Positions 1 to 9,055 of a stretch of 23,124 nt of DNA are shown here, one piece after another. Location: assembly GCA_003427395.1 (NCBI GenBank), contig BFEA01000105.1:2009343-2032466 (forward strand), given 5' to 3'. Under the pieces are notes generated by a model. The model searched no databases, was not told the origin of the DNA, and saw nothing but the letters and a program-made list of their open reading frames with translations. The position numbers and the translations under genes were made by a program. The DNA is from Chara braunii (lineage: Eukaryota; Streptophyta; Charophyceae; Charales; Characeae). Each line of letters opens with the position of its first letter. Within the stretch, counting starts at the first letter, position 1.

Positions 1-89
1 TTTTTTTTTTTCAAAAACATCGCTCTGTTGTGGGTCATGCTAATGGAGGTGATAGGAGCATCCCCCATCAGCAGACCCCAGCGTTGGAT

Positions 90-143
90 GGCTCCATCTA
101 TTAGTGGGGAGCAACACCTGCTGGAAAGCGGGTCCAGTGTCCC
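90..143 (-). repeat. Conserved LINE 3'-tail module (LINE-2 copy)
   Basis: This 54-bp block matches 5787-5840 of LINE-1 in inverted orientation with about five mismatches. It contains a short stem-loop (CTGGA paired with TCCAG around a seven-base loop), intact in both copies. It lies about 80 bp from the poly(A) tail. Such 3' modules are known in some LINEs as the RNA signal recognised by the reverse transcriptase; that role here is inferred. Confidence 0.7.
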
Positions 144-164
144 TTTTTAAAATTTGCACACCTT

Positions 165-184
165 AGGAAGAGTAGATGTATACG
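165..184. repeat. Target-site duplication of LINE-1, 5' copy
   Basis: The 20 bp starting aggaagagtagat recur directly after the LINE-1 poly(A) tail at 5948-5967, with 18 of 20 bases identical. The implied first nick on the minus strand is TTCCT/AA, a loose fit to the pyrimidine/AA preference of L1-type endonucleases. The two mismatches suggest that the insertion is not recent. Confidence 0.82.
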
Positions 185-1897
185 CTTCTAGGCAACAAGG
201 GTCAACGGCCACCCTGGCCCCGCCCGCCCCCCCACCTGCACAGGCTGCACAGATGGGTGCAACCCTGCCTACCCTCCCCCACACCTTGCTGCCACGATCC
301 CCCCATCTTCCCTAGAATTAGAAACCCCCCCCAATGGGCGGCGCGGCTGGCCATAGCAGATATCGACATTCGCTCCATCAATGTCAATGGACTTATTCAA
401 GCAACTGCAGATAAGAAAAGTGCCATATGGGACATGTTGAAATCTCCGGTGAAAGGCGCCTGGCCTGATGCAGTGTGCGTGCAAGAAACGCACCTCCAAG
501 ACAGCCCGCAACATGCAGCAAAGGCCAAATTCATTTGGCCCTACACATCGTTTGCAGCTCCCGCAGTTGATAGAGCATCGGCAGGGGTAACAATATGGCT
601 GCCACCGTCCTCGAGACTCAGACCGTTGTCCGTCCAACACGACCGCCAACATGGAAGGTGGATTTGTCTCAAAGTGGCATATGATGAGGAGGAATTATAT
701 CTTGTTAACGTGTATGCCCCTAATGATCCCACCGACAGGGTTGATCCCTGGTTGTCTCTGCACCAGCACATACCGCAGGATGCCCCGACTATAATGGCCG
801 GAGACTTCACCACCACCCTGGACCCGGCAATGGATCGAAGGTCCGCCTCCCAACGGTCGGACCTAGCCACGCCTTCGTTACCGGACCTGGGTCCGGACAC
901 GCTGATGTTGACACAGCTAATTGCGGATAGGGACTTACAAGATGCCTATAGAGTGCTGCATCCTGCACAAAAAGCTTACACATGTATGTCGTCTAGAGGA
1001 GACCTGGGCTTGGCCAGCTCCCGTATAGATCTCGCTCTGGTATCTAAGGACCTAATGGGCCTGGTTATAACTGCAGAAATTGCTCCAATCAGCCTTTGCA
1101 GGTCCTTTGACCATAGAATGATCACGCTGGGCCTCTCCTTCCATACTCACATCAAAAGGGGCCCCGGGTTCTATAAATTTAACACTTCGTTGCTCCCCTT
1201 GACCAAGTTCAAAGACATGGTTCAGGAATTCTGGCAGTACTGGCGGTCCACAAAACCTCAACCGGATGTACAACACACAGTCGCCTGGTTTAACGACGGT
1301 ATTGCTCAACTGAGAGATAAGACCAAAAAATTATCCATACAATGTGCTAGGGACCGTAAGGCGATCCTTGACCGACTCATGCAAGAACTTGAGGATTGGG
1401 ACGGAGAACTTATGAACGATCCCCTGCACCCCCACTCCTTCCAAAAGCTACAAGAGGCAAGGGACCACCTCCAAGATTATCTGGAAAGACAGTCGCATGC
1501 ATGGAGGATACAGACCAGAATTAAACGACAACACTCAGATGGCACAATGGCAACGTCCATCTTTAACAACGCAAAAGCCCGAACGAGAGCCTCTGCTGTT
1601 CCCAGGCTTAGACACCCCCTAGATGACACGGCCCAGGTGGCTACCAATGCGTACACCATAGCAGATTACGCCGCCAAATATTATAGCCACCTGTTCACTT
1701 CTCAAACCCCCGATAAAAATACGGAGGAAGTTCGTGCGGCCAGGGATGAACTACTTCAAGCCGTGCACTCGCGCCTCTCACCGGCGCAAAAAATTGACTT
1801 GGACAAACCGCTCTCACAAGATGAAATATGGGCTGCCTTGCTTGATATGGATGACGAGAAGACGCCCGGTATCGACTCCTTTCCCAAAGAATTCTAG
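185..1897 (+). pseudogene. LINE-1 ORF2 fragment: APE-type endonuclease domain
   Basis: In the host cell this domain would nick target DNA to prime reverse transcription. Counting codons from 176, the exonuclease-endonuclease-phosphatase motifs appear in order: SINVNG (about 67-72), QETH (103-106), NVYAPN (178-183), GDF (209-211), SSRID (281-285) and DH (312-313). The usual GDFN is GDFT here, so a catalytic asparagine is replaced. The only in-frame ATG before the domain (176) lies inside the target-site duplication, so the true start is lost. A coiled, charged stretch follows, then the start of the reverse transcriptase (PGIDSFPKEF). The frame stops at TAG 1895-1897, inside the sequence that normally leads on into the reverse transcriptase. 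Confidence 0.88.
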
Positions 1898-2390
1898 GTG
1901 CACTTCTGGGACCTTCTCAAAGACGATCTCATGGAATACATAAAGGTTGTCCAAAATGAGGGGTCCTTTGGGGGAATGATTGGCCAAGGAGTGACCACAC
2001 TCCTGTACAAAAAGTGGGACAAGGAGAACATCAGAAATTATAGACCTATCACTCTCCTCCCAGTCCCCTATAAATTGGTTGCTAAGGCACTCACCATCCG
2101 CCTGTTGCCGGCTATCAACATGTTGATCCACCCCGACCAGTCTGGATTCATGCCCAACCGAAATATTCAGGACAACATCCTCCTTGTCAACGAAACCATC
2201 AAGTACGCGCGCCAGCGTAAGGCCCAGGCAGCCATTCTGTTTATAGACTTCTAGAAAGCGTATGACCATGTTGACTGGGACTTCCTCGATATGTGTCTGG
2301 ACAAAATGCATTTCGGTCCCGTATTCTGCCGCTAGGTTCAGCTCCTTCATAAATCGGCCACCACAAATATTAATAACGCTGTAGAGGTCG
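1898..2390 (+). pseudogene. LINE-1 ORF2 fragment: reverse transcriptase, fingers and motif A
   Basis: This continues the frame of the endonuclease part past the TAG at 1895. Early reverse-transcriptase motifs are clear: NYRPITLL, HPDQSGFMPNR and ILFIDF.KAYDHVDW, the last carrying the first catalytic aspartate. Two more in-frame TAG codons interrupt it. One (2252-2254) lies within the FIDF.KAYD motif and the other (2333-2335) lies before VQLLH. The frame then shifts near 2388. Stops at conserved positions and frameshifts together indicate a dead copy rather than a reassigned TAG codon. Confidence 0.87.
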
Positions 2391-3130
2391 GTGCGTCAAA
2401 GCGATCCCATTGCGCCCCTCCTTTTTGTCATAGTGATGGAGTTCCTTGCAACGCTGATTAGAGCCCATCCGAGAATCAGTAAGGTCCCCATCCCGGATAT
2501 CCCGGACCACCTTATCCCCGTGACGTCGCTCTTTGCTGACGACCTTACGGTCGTCATACACGCTGACGCCGAAAGCCTTCAAGCCCTCACGCATATCATA
2601 CATCTCTTTTCACTGGCAGCAGACATGAAAGTGAATTGGGGCTCCAAGACAGAGGGTTGGTGGCTCCACCCCCTGAACTTACCCCCTCCGCCAGACCCGT
2701 GCGTGGCATGGGCGAGAAAGGAGGATGCCATTAGGATCTTGGGAGTGAGGCTGACGGCACTGGGGCCCCCGCCTGACCACGGGGACACCCTCGTGAACAT
2801 GGCCATCGAACGCCTGGCAAGATGGGAGGGCCTGCACACTTCGCTGGTGGGCTGGGCGCTGGCAATCAATAACGCCATCCTTGCGGCCATATGGTACAAA
2901 CTGGCAGTCTGGCCACTAAACCCACAACAATACTCCACACTAAGGAAGACCCTCACAACGTACCTCTGGAAAAACAACACCAACACGGGGGGCTGCATGA
3001 GCAGGGTCAGCTGGGACACCCTCACGCAACCAAGAGCCAAAGGGGGTCTGGGGATACTGGATCGTGAAAGAGAGAGTGAGGCCATGATTTTCAAAGTGCT
3101 CACCAGACTCCTCGTCGGAAATGATATCCC
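2391..3130 (+). pseudogene. LINE-1 ORF2 fragment: reverse transcriptase palm with FADD
   Basis: This segment is in a different frame from 1898-2390. It begins within motif B (RQSDPIAPLLF, where RQGDPLSPLLF is usual). The catalytic FADD box lies at 2532-2543 in the context SLFADDLTVV. Motif D-like MKVNWGSKTE follows, then the thumb and connection region. A conserved block ending FKVLTRLLVGNDIP matches the start of the LINE-2 open frame. The frame is open to 3215, but similarity to LINE-2 switches to another frame near 3130, so a frameshift lies there and the last part is out-of-frame readthrough. Confidence 0.87.
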
Positions 3131-3470
3131 GTGGGCCTATTGGCCTGTGTGCAGATTGCCGGACTTGCACCTCAAACTCAGCCCCCCAACAGGGTGCACG
3201 CTCTTCAATGGTTGACCAATAGCCATTGGACAATCCCGAGTCCCCGCTGGCACAACCATGCATCAGAGGTGGCACGGGCCACCAGCCAGGACATCCCCTT
3301 CGACCCCCTTTGGCCATACACGATCAAACTGTGGAGAAAACGTGGCCCTAAACAACAGTGCCCTTCCAATAGATGACACTCCATATGGAGACAGCCGCTG
3401 TTTGGCAACCTGTTTGTCCTGGACGAAGCAGGCAACCCGTTTACGCTCTCGATGAACTCTCCCTGGCTCT
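3131..3470 (+). pseudogene. LINE-1 ORF2 fragment: connection region
   Basis: The frame that resumes here matches LINE-2 residues about 34-140: HALQWLTNSHWTIPSP corresponds to HPFQWLTNTSWPIPSP, and DPLWPYTIKLWRKRGPKQ to DPLWASMLRLWRTKGPKQ. A TGA at 3374-3376 stands where LINE-2 has tryptophan (RWHEVWRQPLF), consistent with TGG to TGA. After it the same frame reads WRQPLFGNLFVLDEAGNPF. A one-base gain or two-base loss near 3470 shifts into the next segment. No catalytic motif is expected in this part. Confidence 0.82.
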
Positions 3471-3473
3471 TAA

Positions 3474-4817
3474 TGGGTTAACAAAGGAATATATACGGTG
3501 AGTGACCTCTGGGATGAGGCTCAGCAAAACTGGGCCACACCCCAGCAGCTGCGAGCTAAGCTGAAACACGTAAAGAACGTTGCCGAAAACGCCCGTCGAA
3601 TAATAGAAGTCATTCCTTTGGCCTGGTGGCAAAGCCTCAAGACTGGCCCGACTATCCAACGACAAGACTGGGTTGTCAAGTTCACAGACCTCCCTAGCCC
3701 GACCGCGGTCTACAAGGTGCACAACACCGACGGTGGGAAGTGCGCTTTGGAAGCCTTCGTCCCACACTCTCCAGGGCAGCGGTTCTCTCAACTGGCCCGG
3801 AATGAAGATTTGGACACCACAAAAGTCTGGGTAGGGCTGATGACTGTGAGGGTGGTGGGCGACGACGATAAAGGTTACCATGTGTACGAACCAGCCATAC
3901 CTATAGCACGCCTCCCCTTTGACCTGGATGACTGGGAATGGACGGGCCAGCAATCTATGCACATTTGGGAGTACACGGTTGAAGGGGGCTATAGGGCATC
4001 TCGTCCACAACAGCAGATTGGACAGACGATCGCGCACAGATGGGTGCGAGACTCTCCGCTGGGCCCAGTGCTGCTCAATAGCCTCCCCTGGGATAAATAT
4101 TCCAAAATCATGCCCACAAACCTTAGATCTTTGCAATGGCAAATCCTTCACCGTTGTCTTCCCACTCCCGATTGGCTCGTGCCAAGAACGGAACTCGAAC
4201 AGAAAGGCCTGCTGTCCCCCATCTGCTCCTATTGTGGCAGGGCGACACAGCCGGCAACAGCGACACTCGAGCACTGTCTGTTGGCGTGCCCGATGGCTGC
4301 CCAAATATGGAGGTGGTGGGATGCAGCGTTCCACTCACTCACGGACATCCATATCCCATGGGACCTGGGCCTCCTCCTGCTTGGTAAAAACCAACACTTG
4401 CTGGCGCACTGGACACCTTTTGCCACTAACCTCTTCTCTTACATGAGGCTACACGTGCTCATGCAAGCCTGGAGATCCAGGTGCTCTTTCGAGAGAAAAG
4501 ACCATCAGTTCGGTCTCCAGCAAGCACAACAAGCGATTGAGGAAGAGATCAGATCCAATACACAACGGGCCTGGAAGGTTATGAAACAGGATTGGCATGA
4601 GCAGAGGGACCCCGCTCTCAGGGAGGCTTTGCGAGAGTCCTACTGTCAGATCTGGCAGGATCCGCACCAAGCCTTCTCCGAGCTGCTGGATGACCTCAAT
4701 ATACTGTGGAAAAACTGGAGAGCGAACGAGCCCTCGTGGCAAAGAAAGCCCCTGGCCGACTTCGCTGTTCCATACCTTCCGACTAACTTCGTGCTGGTCC
4801 CTCAGGTCCCCGGTTGA
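3474..4817 (+). pseudogene. LINE-1 ORF2 fragment: C-terminal region with CCHC zinc knuckle
   Basis: The final frame of the defective ORF2 is open for about 440 codons and aligns along its length with LINE-2. Counting from 3498, a zf-RVT type knuckle is visible: C243-x2-C246-x12-H259-x4-C264, preceded by WQILHRCLPTPDW and followed by WRWW. The LINE family places this domain after the reverse transcriptase, where it is thought to help bind RNA or DNA. The segment is a continuation of the upstream fragments: tryptophan-valine codons at 3474 match LINE-2 before the GTG at 3498, so no independent start should be assumed. It ends with VLVPQVPG and TGA. Confidence 0.85.
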
Positions 4818-5906
4818 ACACTGCCCCCTGCCCCCATCGTGCTCTGACCCTCCTGTGATCCTCGGCATTGCCGCCCGCCTCCCCTCCCCTCCTGCGACAC
4901 CCCTCCTGGTTCCCCCTTTCCACATCGCCCCCCCGTCTCCCTACTCTCTATCCCTGCTATCAGACTATCTCTTTCGCAACTGTTGACGCTGGGGACAATG
5001 ACAAGCCTTGATGCTGCTGTGACGGCTCCTGTACCTAACATGAGGACATACAGCACAACATCCTGACATACTGCCTCGACCCCAAGTGGGAAGGTGGACA
5101 GTGCAAGTACCGCCCCGATCAACGCCGGCTGCATTCTGCAAAGTTCGGAAGTGGAAATCACCTGTAACCTCAAGGGGACGACATCAACAACGGTGTGTCT
5201 TTGCAACTAGTACGACGACGACGGAACCAACAAACGCGGCAGGTGCGCTGGCAGACGGGTGGTGCTCCTATTGGCCTTTTACTTCACTTAGGTTACCGTG
5301 ACTTCCAATAAAAGAGACTGCAATGTATTAAGGATTCTTCGGCTGAAGGGGTTAGACTGTGTTCCCAGAATCCCCCGTGCAACGACGTACGAAGAGGTGC
5401 AGAAGGCTCAACTGCGGAATTGGGGACACAGAAAACTCCCTCACTTTGCAACTGTCTCAAAAGATAATTCCTACAGGCTGACACTGTTTAACAATGTTCG
5501 GAAACTCATGTTCCAAAGGGTGGGGGCTGGGGAATGGGAGGTTAGCTTTGCCTGCATGCATTGGGCCCAATCGTTGGTGATGGAGCCCGGTCTCATGAAT
5601 AAAGGGAGATGGCAGTCATGGAGCTCGAGTTTACCACCACCCAATTCAAGCTGTCATGTAGGCAAACGATTAGGACATTGGAAAGCTGTTTAGCCTGATT
5701 GACAGGTACCCTCCTCTTAGGATGGACTATACAACTTCTGATTGCTGTTGAAAAATGTCTGTGTGAACAAGGAAACATGCTGTTCTGGGACGCTGGACCC
5801 GGTTTCCAGCAGGTGCAGCTCCCCACCAATAGATGGAGCCTCCCCGAGAGTGATAGCGGTGTCTGCTCTTATCAGCACCCCTACCACGACCTCGGGTTGT
5901 TTGGTC
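4818..5906 (+). other. LINE-1 3' untranslated region
   Basis: This is about 1.09 kb between the ORF2 stop and the poly(A) tail, with no open frame of recognisable content. It is C-rich at first (4820-4960) and then of mixed composition. AATAAA hexamers occur at 5307-5312 and 5598-5603, but both lie 300 bp or more from the tail, so their role is doubtful. The conserved 3'-tail module occupies 5787-5840. Confidence 0.7.
5787..5840 (+). repeat. Conserved LINE 3'-tail module (LINE-1 copy)
   Basis: This matches the inverted copy at 90-143 over 54 bp with about five mismatches, whereas the flanking untranslated sequence is not visibly alike. The CTGGA/TCCAG stem is kept, with a loop differing at one base. 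It lies about 66 bp before the poly(A) tail. A reverse-transcriptase recognition signal is the likely role, by inference. Confidence 0.72.
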
Positions 5907-5947
5907 AAAAAAAAAAAGAAAAAAAGAAAAAAGAAAAAAAAAGAAGA
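5907..5947 (+). other. LINE-1 poly(A) tail, G-interrupted
   Basis: A 41-bp A-run broken by single G residues lies directly between the 3' untranslated region and the 3' target-site duplication, as expected of target-primed reverse transcription. Confidence 0.85.
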
Positions 5948-5967
5948 AGGAAGAGTAGATATAAACG
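5948..5967. repeat. Target-site duplication of LINE-1, 3' copy
   Basis: The partner of 165-184, abutting the poly(A) tail and identical at 18 of 20 bases, including an unbroken 13-bp core. Confidence 0.82.
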
Positions 5968-6325
5968 GGGCCTGCTGCATTGTTGTAGGGGCAGCCTCCG
6001 TACCCATTTGTTCCTACGCAGTTCATCTGTAGTTTCCCACAGCCAGTTCCCAGTTCCTAGAAAAAAAATCCTGTACAATTCCCTGGGGCCAGAGTGCCCT
6101 TTTAACAGTATCTATTTAGCATTCTGGTCTGCGACCCCCCCCTTTCGGGTCCCTTGTCCATCCTTTCCCAATCTGTTGGTCGCCCACCCACCCTATCCAC
6201 CGTTTCCCCGTGCTCATCTGTTTCCATTTGCCATTTGCCATGCACTGTTCCCTACCGTCCTCCCGCAGTCAAACATAAACCCCCCAATACCTTCCGTCCC
6301 TTCGTGCCCTACAGCACAGGCAGCC

Positions 6326-8332
6326 TTATCTACTACCCATCAGTTTCCAGATGATCGCTCGCTGTTGCTCTTTTATTTCGATGATCCCATTTTGACTGAA
6401 TGGGGTTTGACTCACCGGGGAGAAGGGGCGAACAAGGGTAGAATAGGTAGGAGGGCAATACTCTGGTATGAGGGAGAAAGGAAAAGGCAGAGCACGGGGC
6501 TGTTTGGGAGGATTCACAGGGGTAGGGGACAGGCCCTGATCCGTTCTGATCCGATCTATTGGGGGGGGCGGGAGGGGGGGGACCAGAACAAAGTTTTGTT
6601 CTCGGTACGGGACCTTAAAATGAGACCGAGGGAGTCTCTCCCATGTCGGTTCCTCCGCCACCCACCTATGCCAGACCAAGTTTTCCTGATCGTCCAGTGT
6701 GGCCAGCTTCCTGTTTTTGTCTAGCCATACTGATTGAAATAAATCTTTGCATTGTTGTCTCTCATTGTGGTCTTTCGCAAGTGTGAGATCTTTTTTAAAC
6801 TGTTTCCAGGCTGCCTGAGTACGGTTGGTGACTGTTGTAATCGCCACTTCTCTTGCTTGAAGAAAGCCAAAGAAACAGTTGTCTCTTTCATGGGAGCACC
6901 GCATTCTCCAGGCGAGCATCAACATCGTAAGTCGCATGTAAGAAAAGAGGTTCGCTGCAAAGGCTTCCCATTTTCGGGACTGTGGGGTATGTTCCCCCAG
7001 TAATATGAGACAGGGGCTCCAAGGGAGGTGCTGGGCTGCAAGGTAGTGCCACAGCGCGTCCCACCAGCTCCATAGTTGCGCTACCATCGGACAGGCCAGC
7101 AAGCAGTGTTCAAGTGTTGCTCGTGCTGGTGGCGAAGCCTTCCCACAGTAGGAGCAGATTGAGGAAAGAATGCCGCGCTGCTCCAGGTTTGTACGGGAGA
7201 CAATCCAGTCTGGGGTAGGGAGGCATCTGTGAAGAAGCTGCCACGGGGCTCGATGGGCCGTTGGCATAATGCTCGAGTATCGGGCCCATGACAGGTTGCT
7301 AAGGTCCTGTCGGGTAAGCGCGGAGTCCCTTTCCCATCTGTTTTTAACCACATCAGTTGTCGGGGGGGTAGGCCGTGTAGCTTGATACCCCTCCTTTACT
7401 GTGTATTCCCATATGGGGGTGTGTTTCCCCACATTCCATTCCCATTCTGCAGGGTCGAAGGGCAACCGGCTGATAGGGGTGTTGGGTTCGTTAACCCATT
7501 TTTGCTGTTGATTATTCTCCAACACCCTCACCCTCATAAGTTGACAGGGTGGTGCCTCACAGTCCCTTTCCTCGCATTCGGTAAGCTCAGACCATCTCTG
7601 CCCCGCCAAATCCATTTCAAAAGCCTGCAGCCGGGCGAGGGTCAGGCTAACGTGTGTCACTTTGTACACAGCTGTCGGTAGGGGGAGGGATCGAAACTGA
7701 ACCACCCAATCCCCCACCTCAAGGGTCGGGCCCGTTTTCAAGGCAAGTGACCAACCTATCGGGATGGCCTCAAGTATTTGGGCCCTTTTTTGTTCCAAGT
7801 TTCTGATGTTTTTGAGTTGTTCTTTAAGTTTATCCAGGCTTTTCCAGTTGTTAGTTGTTGCATCCCACAAGTCCCCTACTGTGTAGAATCCTTTTCTCAC
7901 CCAGGCTAGCCAAGTGGAATCGTGGTGCAGGCTGAATGCATTTCCTGATTCATCCAGCACCTGTGGGTTCCTGAACAGCGGTTGTCTCCACACTTCGTGC
8001 CACCTCAGCGGAGTCACAGTCTGTTTAGGGCCTTTGGTCCTCCAGAGGCGCAGCATAGAGGCCCACAATGGGTCCACTTTAAGATCCCATTTTGCTTGAT
8101 TCGATGGCGATCCATCCCTCCTGGATCTTGGAGGGGATGGGATAGGCCAGCTAGTGTTAGTAAGCCATTGGAAAGGGTGGAGAGGATCGAGCGTCCCCGC
8201 GTCGGGGGCCAGATTGGCAAGTTGGATGTATGCCAGGGGGGAGCAGGGAATATCATTTCCCATCAGCATTCTTGTTATAAATTTAAAGAGCAGCGCATCT
8301 ATCTCGCCCTCCCTTAGCCGAGGAAGAATCAT
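6326..8332 (-). CDS. LINE-2 ORF2 C-terminal open frame, zf-RVT knuckle
   Basis: An uninterrupted 668-codon frame corresponds to the part of ORF2 after the reverse transcriptase. Residues 1-30 match the LINE-1 block before GNDIP. Residues 363-376 read PWQLLHRCLPTPDW. The zinc knuckle is C393-x2-C396-x12-H409-x4-C414, then WSWW. The LINE-1 protein stops at the equivalent of about residue 589, but this frame continues some 80 residues. It first passes through a proline run encoded by C homopolymers, so the natural stop may have been lost by slippage. The ATG at 8332 is merely the first methionine in a truncated element. No catalytic domain remains. It is probably a remnant; whether it is expressed cannot be judged. 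Confidence 0.75.
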   Translation of the reverse strand: MILPRLREGEIDALLFKFITRMLMGNDIPCSPLAYIQLANLAPDAGTLDPLHPFQWLTNTSWPIPSPPRSRRDGSPSNQAKWDLKVDPLWASMLRLWRTKGPKQTVTPLRWHEVWRQPLFRNPQVLDESGNAFSLHHDSTWLAWVRKGFYTVGDLWDATTNNWKSLDKLKEQLKNIRNLEQKRAQILEAIPIGWSLALKTGPTLEVGDWVVQFRSLPLPTAVYKVTHVSLTLARLQAFEMDLAGQRWSELTECEERDCEAPPCQLMRVRVLENNQQQKWVNEPNTPISRLPFDPAEWEWNVGKHTPIWEYTVKEGYQATRPTPPTTDVVKNRWERDSALTRQDLSNLSWARYSSIMPTAHRAPWQLLHRCLPTPDWIVSRTNLEQRGILSSICSYCGKASPPARATLEHCLLACPMVAQLWSWWDALWHYLAAQHLPWSPCLILLGEHTPQSRKWEAFAANLFSYMRLTMLMLAWRMRCSHERDNCFFGFLQAREVAITTVTNRTQAAWKQFKKDLTLAKDHNERQQCKDLFQSVWLDKNRKLATLDDQENLVWHRWVAEEPTWERLPRSHFKVPYREQNFVLVPPLPPPPIDRIRTDQGLSPTPVNPPKQPRALPFPFSLIPEYCPPTYSTLVRPFSPVSQTPFSQNGIIEIKEQQRAIIWKLMGSR

Positions 8333-8350
8333 TCTCGTTGGGCTTGTCTC

Positions 8351-8431
8351 CTTTTTTTTTTTCTTTTTTTTCTTTTTTTTTTGCAGAATGACGTACGTTT
8401 TTTTGTGTTTTTTTTTTTTTTTTTTCCCCCC
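8351..8431 (-). repeat. A-rich homopolymer tracts upstream of LINE-2
   Basis: On the plus strand there are two T-rich tracts (about 8352-8392 and 8398-8425) around a short unique spacer, ending in a C run. Read on the minus strand they are poly(A) immediately ahead of the truncated LINE-2. They could be the tail of another minus-strand retroelement or a simple repeat. Confidence 0.6.
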
Positions 8432-9055
8432 TTGTGTACTACCGGTTGCCCAAGGCTCGGCAATAAAGTTCGAGGCTCGGCAATGACCGGGCTACCGGTA
8501 GCCTGAGCCACGGGCCCTGGTGGTTTAAGGAGATATGGCGAACAAAGATCTCCTCACTTTTCCGGGTAATACATGTGAAATACTGACCGTGGGATCACGA
8601 GTACTGCACGACAGGATTTGGGTCACTCAACTGCCCCACAAACTCGTTTCTATCCTATCCGGTTGCTAGTGGGACCTCGCCCAAGGTCTCCAATCAATCC
8701 CGCATCGTCATGTGGAGGCCCTCCCCTGTAGAATACCACTATCTTCCAAAAAAGAAACACTACCAAATCCCCGATTCCTACTCTGAAAAACATGAAAAAA
8801 ACACAACAGAAAACTACTTAGGGTTTCGACTAGAGCCACAAGTTTCGTAAAACTCACGACAACAGTCATAATTAATACCCACTCTAAAAGCAAACCAAAA
8901 CAACCGCACTGAACTAATCCTAATTAGGGTTTCAATTGATTCCTAACTATCCTACCTCAGTGTGACCATTGCCCTACCGGTGTAGAGGGCAACTTCAACC
9001 GAACGACAGTGATAGGCACCAAGGCTACTCCATTTTTTATTTAAATGTTTGAGGG
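8432..9055. other. No gene recognised
   Basis: About 620 bp with no supported coding region. It contains a 12-bp direct repeat (aggctcggcaat, twice between 8450 and 8490) and a perfect 14-bp palindrome at 8490-8503 (GGCTACC and its complement). The rest is ordinary unique-looking DNA. Confidence 0.5.

Larger units (their letters stand above)
1..184 (-). mobile_element. 3' end of LINE-2, separated from its body by LINE-1
   Basis: Read on the minus strand this is the end of a LINE 3' untranslated region, finishing in a poly(A) tail (the T run at 1-11). Positions 90-143 match the tail of LINE-1 (5787-5840) in inverted orientation. The stretch stops at the duplicated site 165-184. The same site reappears at 5948-5967, where the minus-strand LINE-2 body begins. 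I infer that 1-184 and 5948-8350 were once contiguous. The target-site duplication of LINE-2 itself would lie left of the window and cannot be seen. It could instead be an independent, very short 5'-truncated copy. Confidence 0.7.
185..5947 (+). mobile_element. LINE-1: L1-like non-LTR retrotransposon, defective, nested in LINE-2
   Basis: The element is about 5.76 kb, bounded by a 20-bp target-site duplication and ending in a G-interrupted poly(A) tail. Its single recognisable coding unit has the L1 ORF2 order: APE-type endonuclease, reverse transcriptase, then a C-terminal CCHC zinc knuckle. No ORF1 is seen. The endonuclease frame runs back into the target-site duplication without an element-derived start codon ahead of the domain, so the 5' end is probably truncated. 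Four stops (1895, 2252, 2333, 3374) and three frameshifts (about 2388, 3130 and 3470) disable it. The 3' untranslated region is about 1.1 kb. It sits in opposite orientation inside the minus-strand LINE-2. Confidence 0.9.
5948..8350 (-). mobile_element. LINE-2: body of a 5'-truncated L1-like retrotransposon
   Basis: This minus-strand LINE begins near 8335-8350, where similarity to LINE-1 starts within the connection region after the reverse transcriptase. Endonuclease and catalytic reverse transcriptase are absent. It runs through the C-terminal zinc-knuckle region into an untranslated stretch (below 6326) and is broken at 5948-5967 by the LINE-1 insertion. Its tail lies at 1-184. The protein is only about half identical to LINE-1 by eye, so the two belong to different subfamilies. 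The break point next to a long A-rich minus-strand tract (8351-8431) suggests insertion beside an existing tail or A-run. Confidence 0.8.

Noticed and set aside
1895-2335. Reassigned TAG codon
   Set aside because: Frameshifts and a TGA in the same gene, and a long TAG-free relative (LINE-2), favour simple decay.
5699-6724. A 341-codon plus-strand frame
   Set aside because: It spans the LINE-1 tail, the poly(A) run, the target duplication and antisense LINE-2, so it has no unity as a gene.
8440-8520. Minus-strand A-box-like word ahead of the poly(A) tract, possibly a SINE
   Set aside because: No acceptable B box, and similarity to other copies is not visible here.
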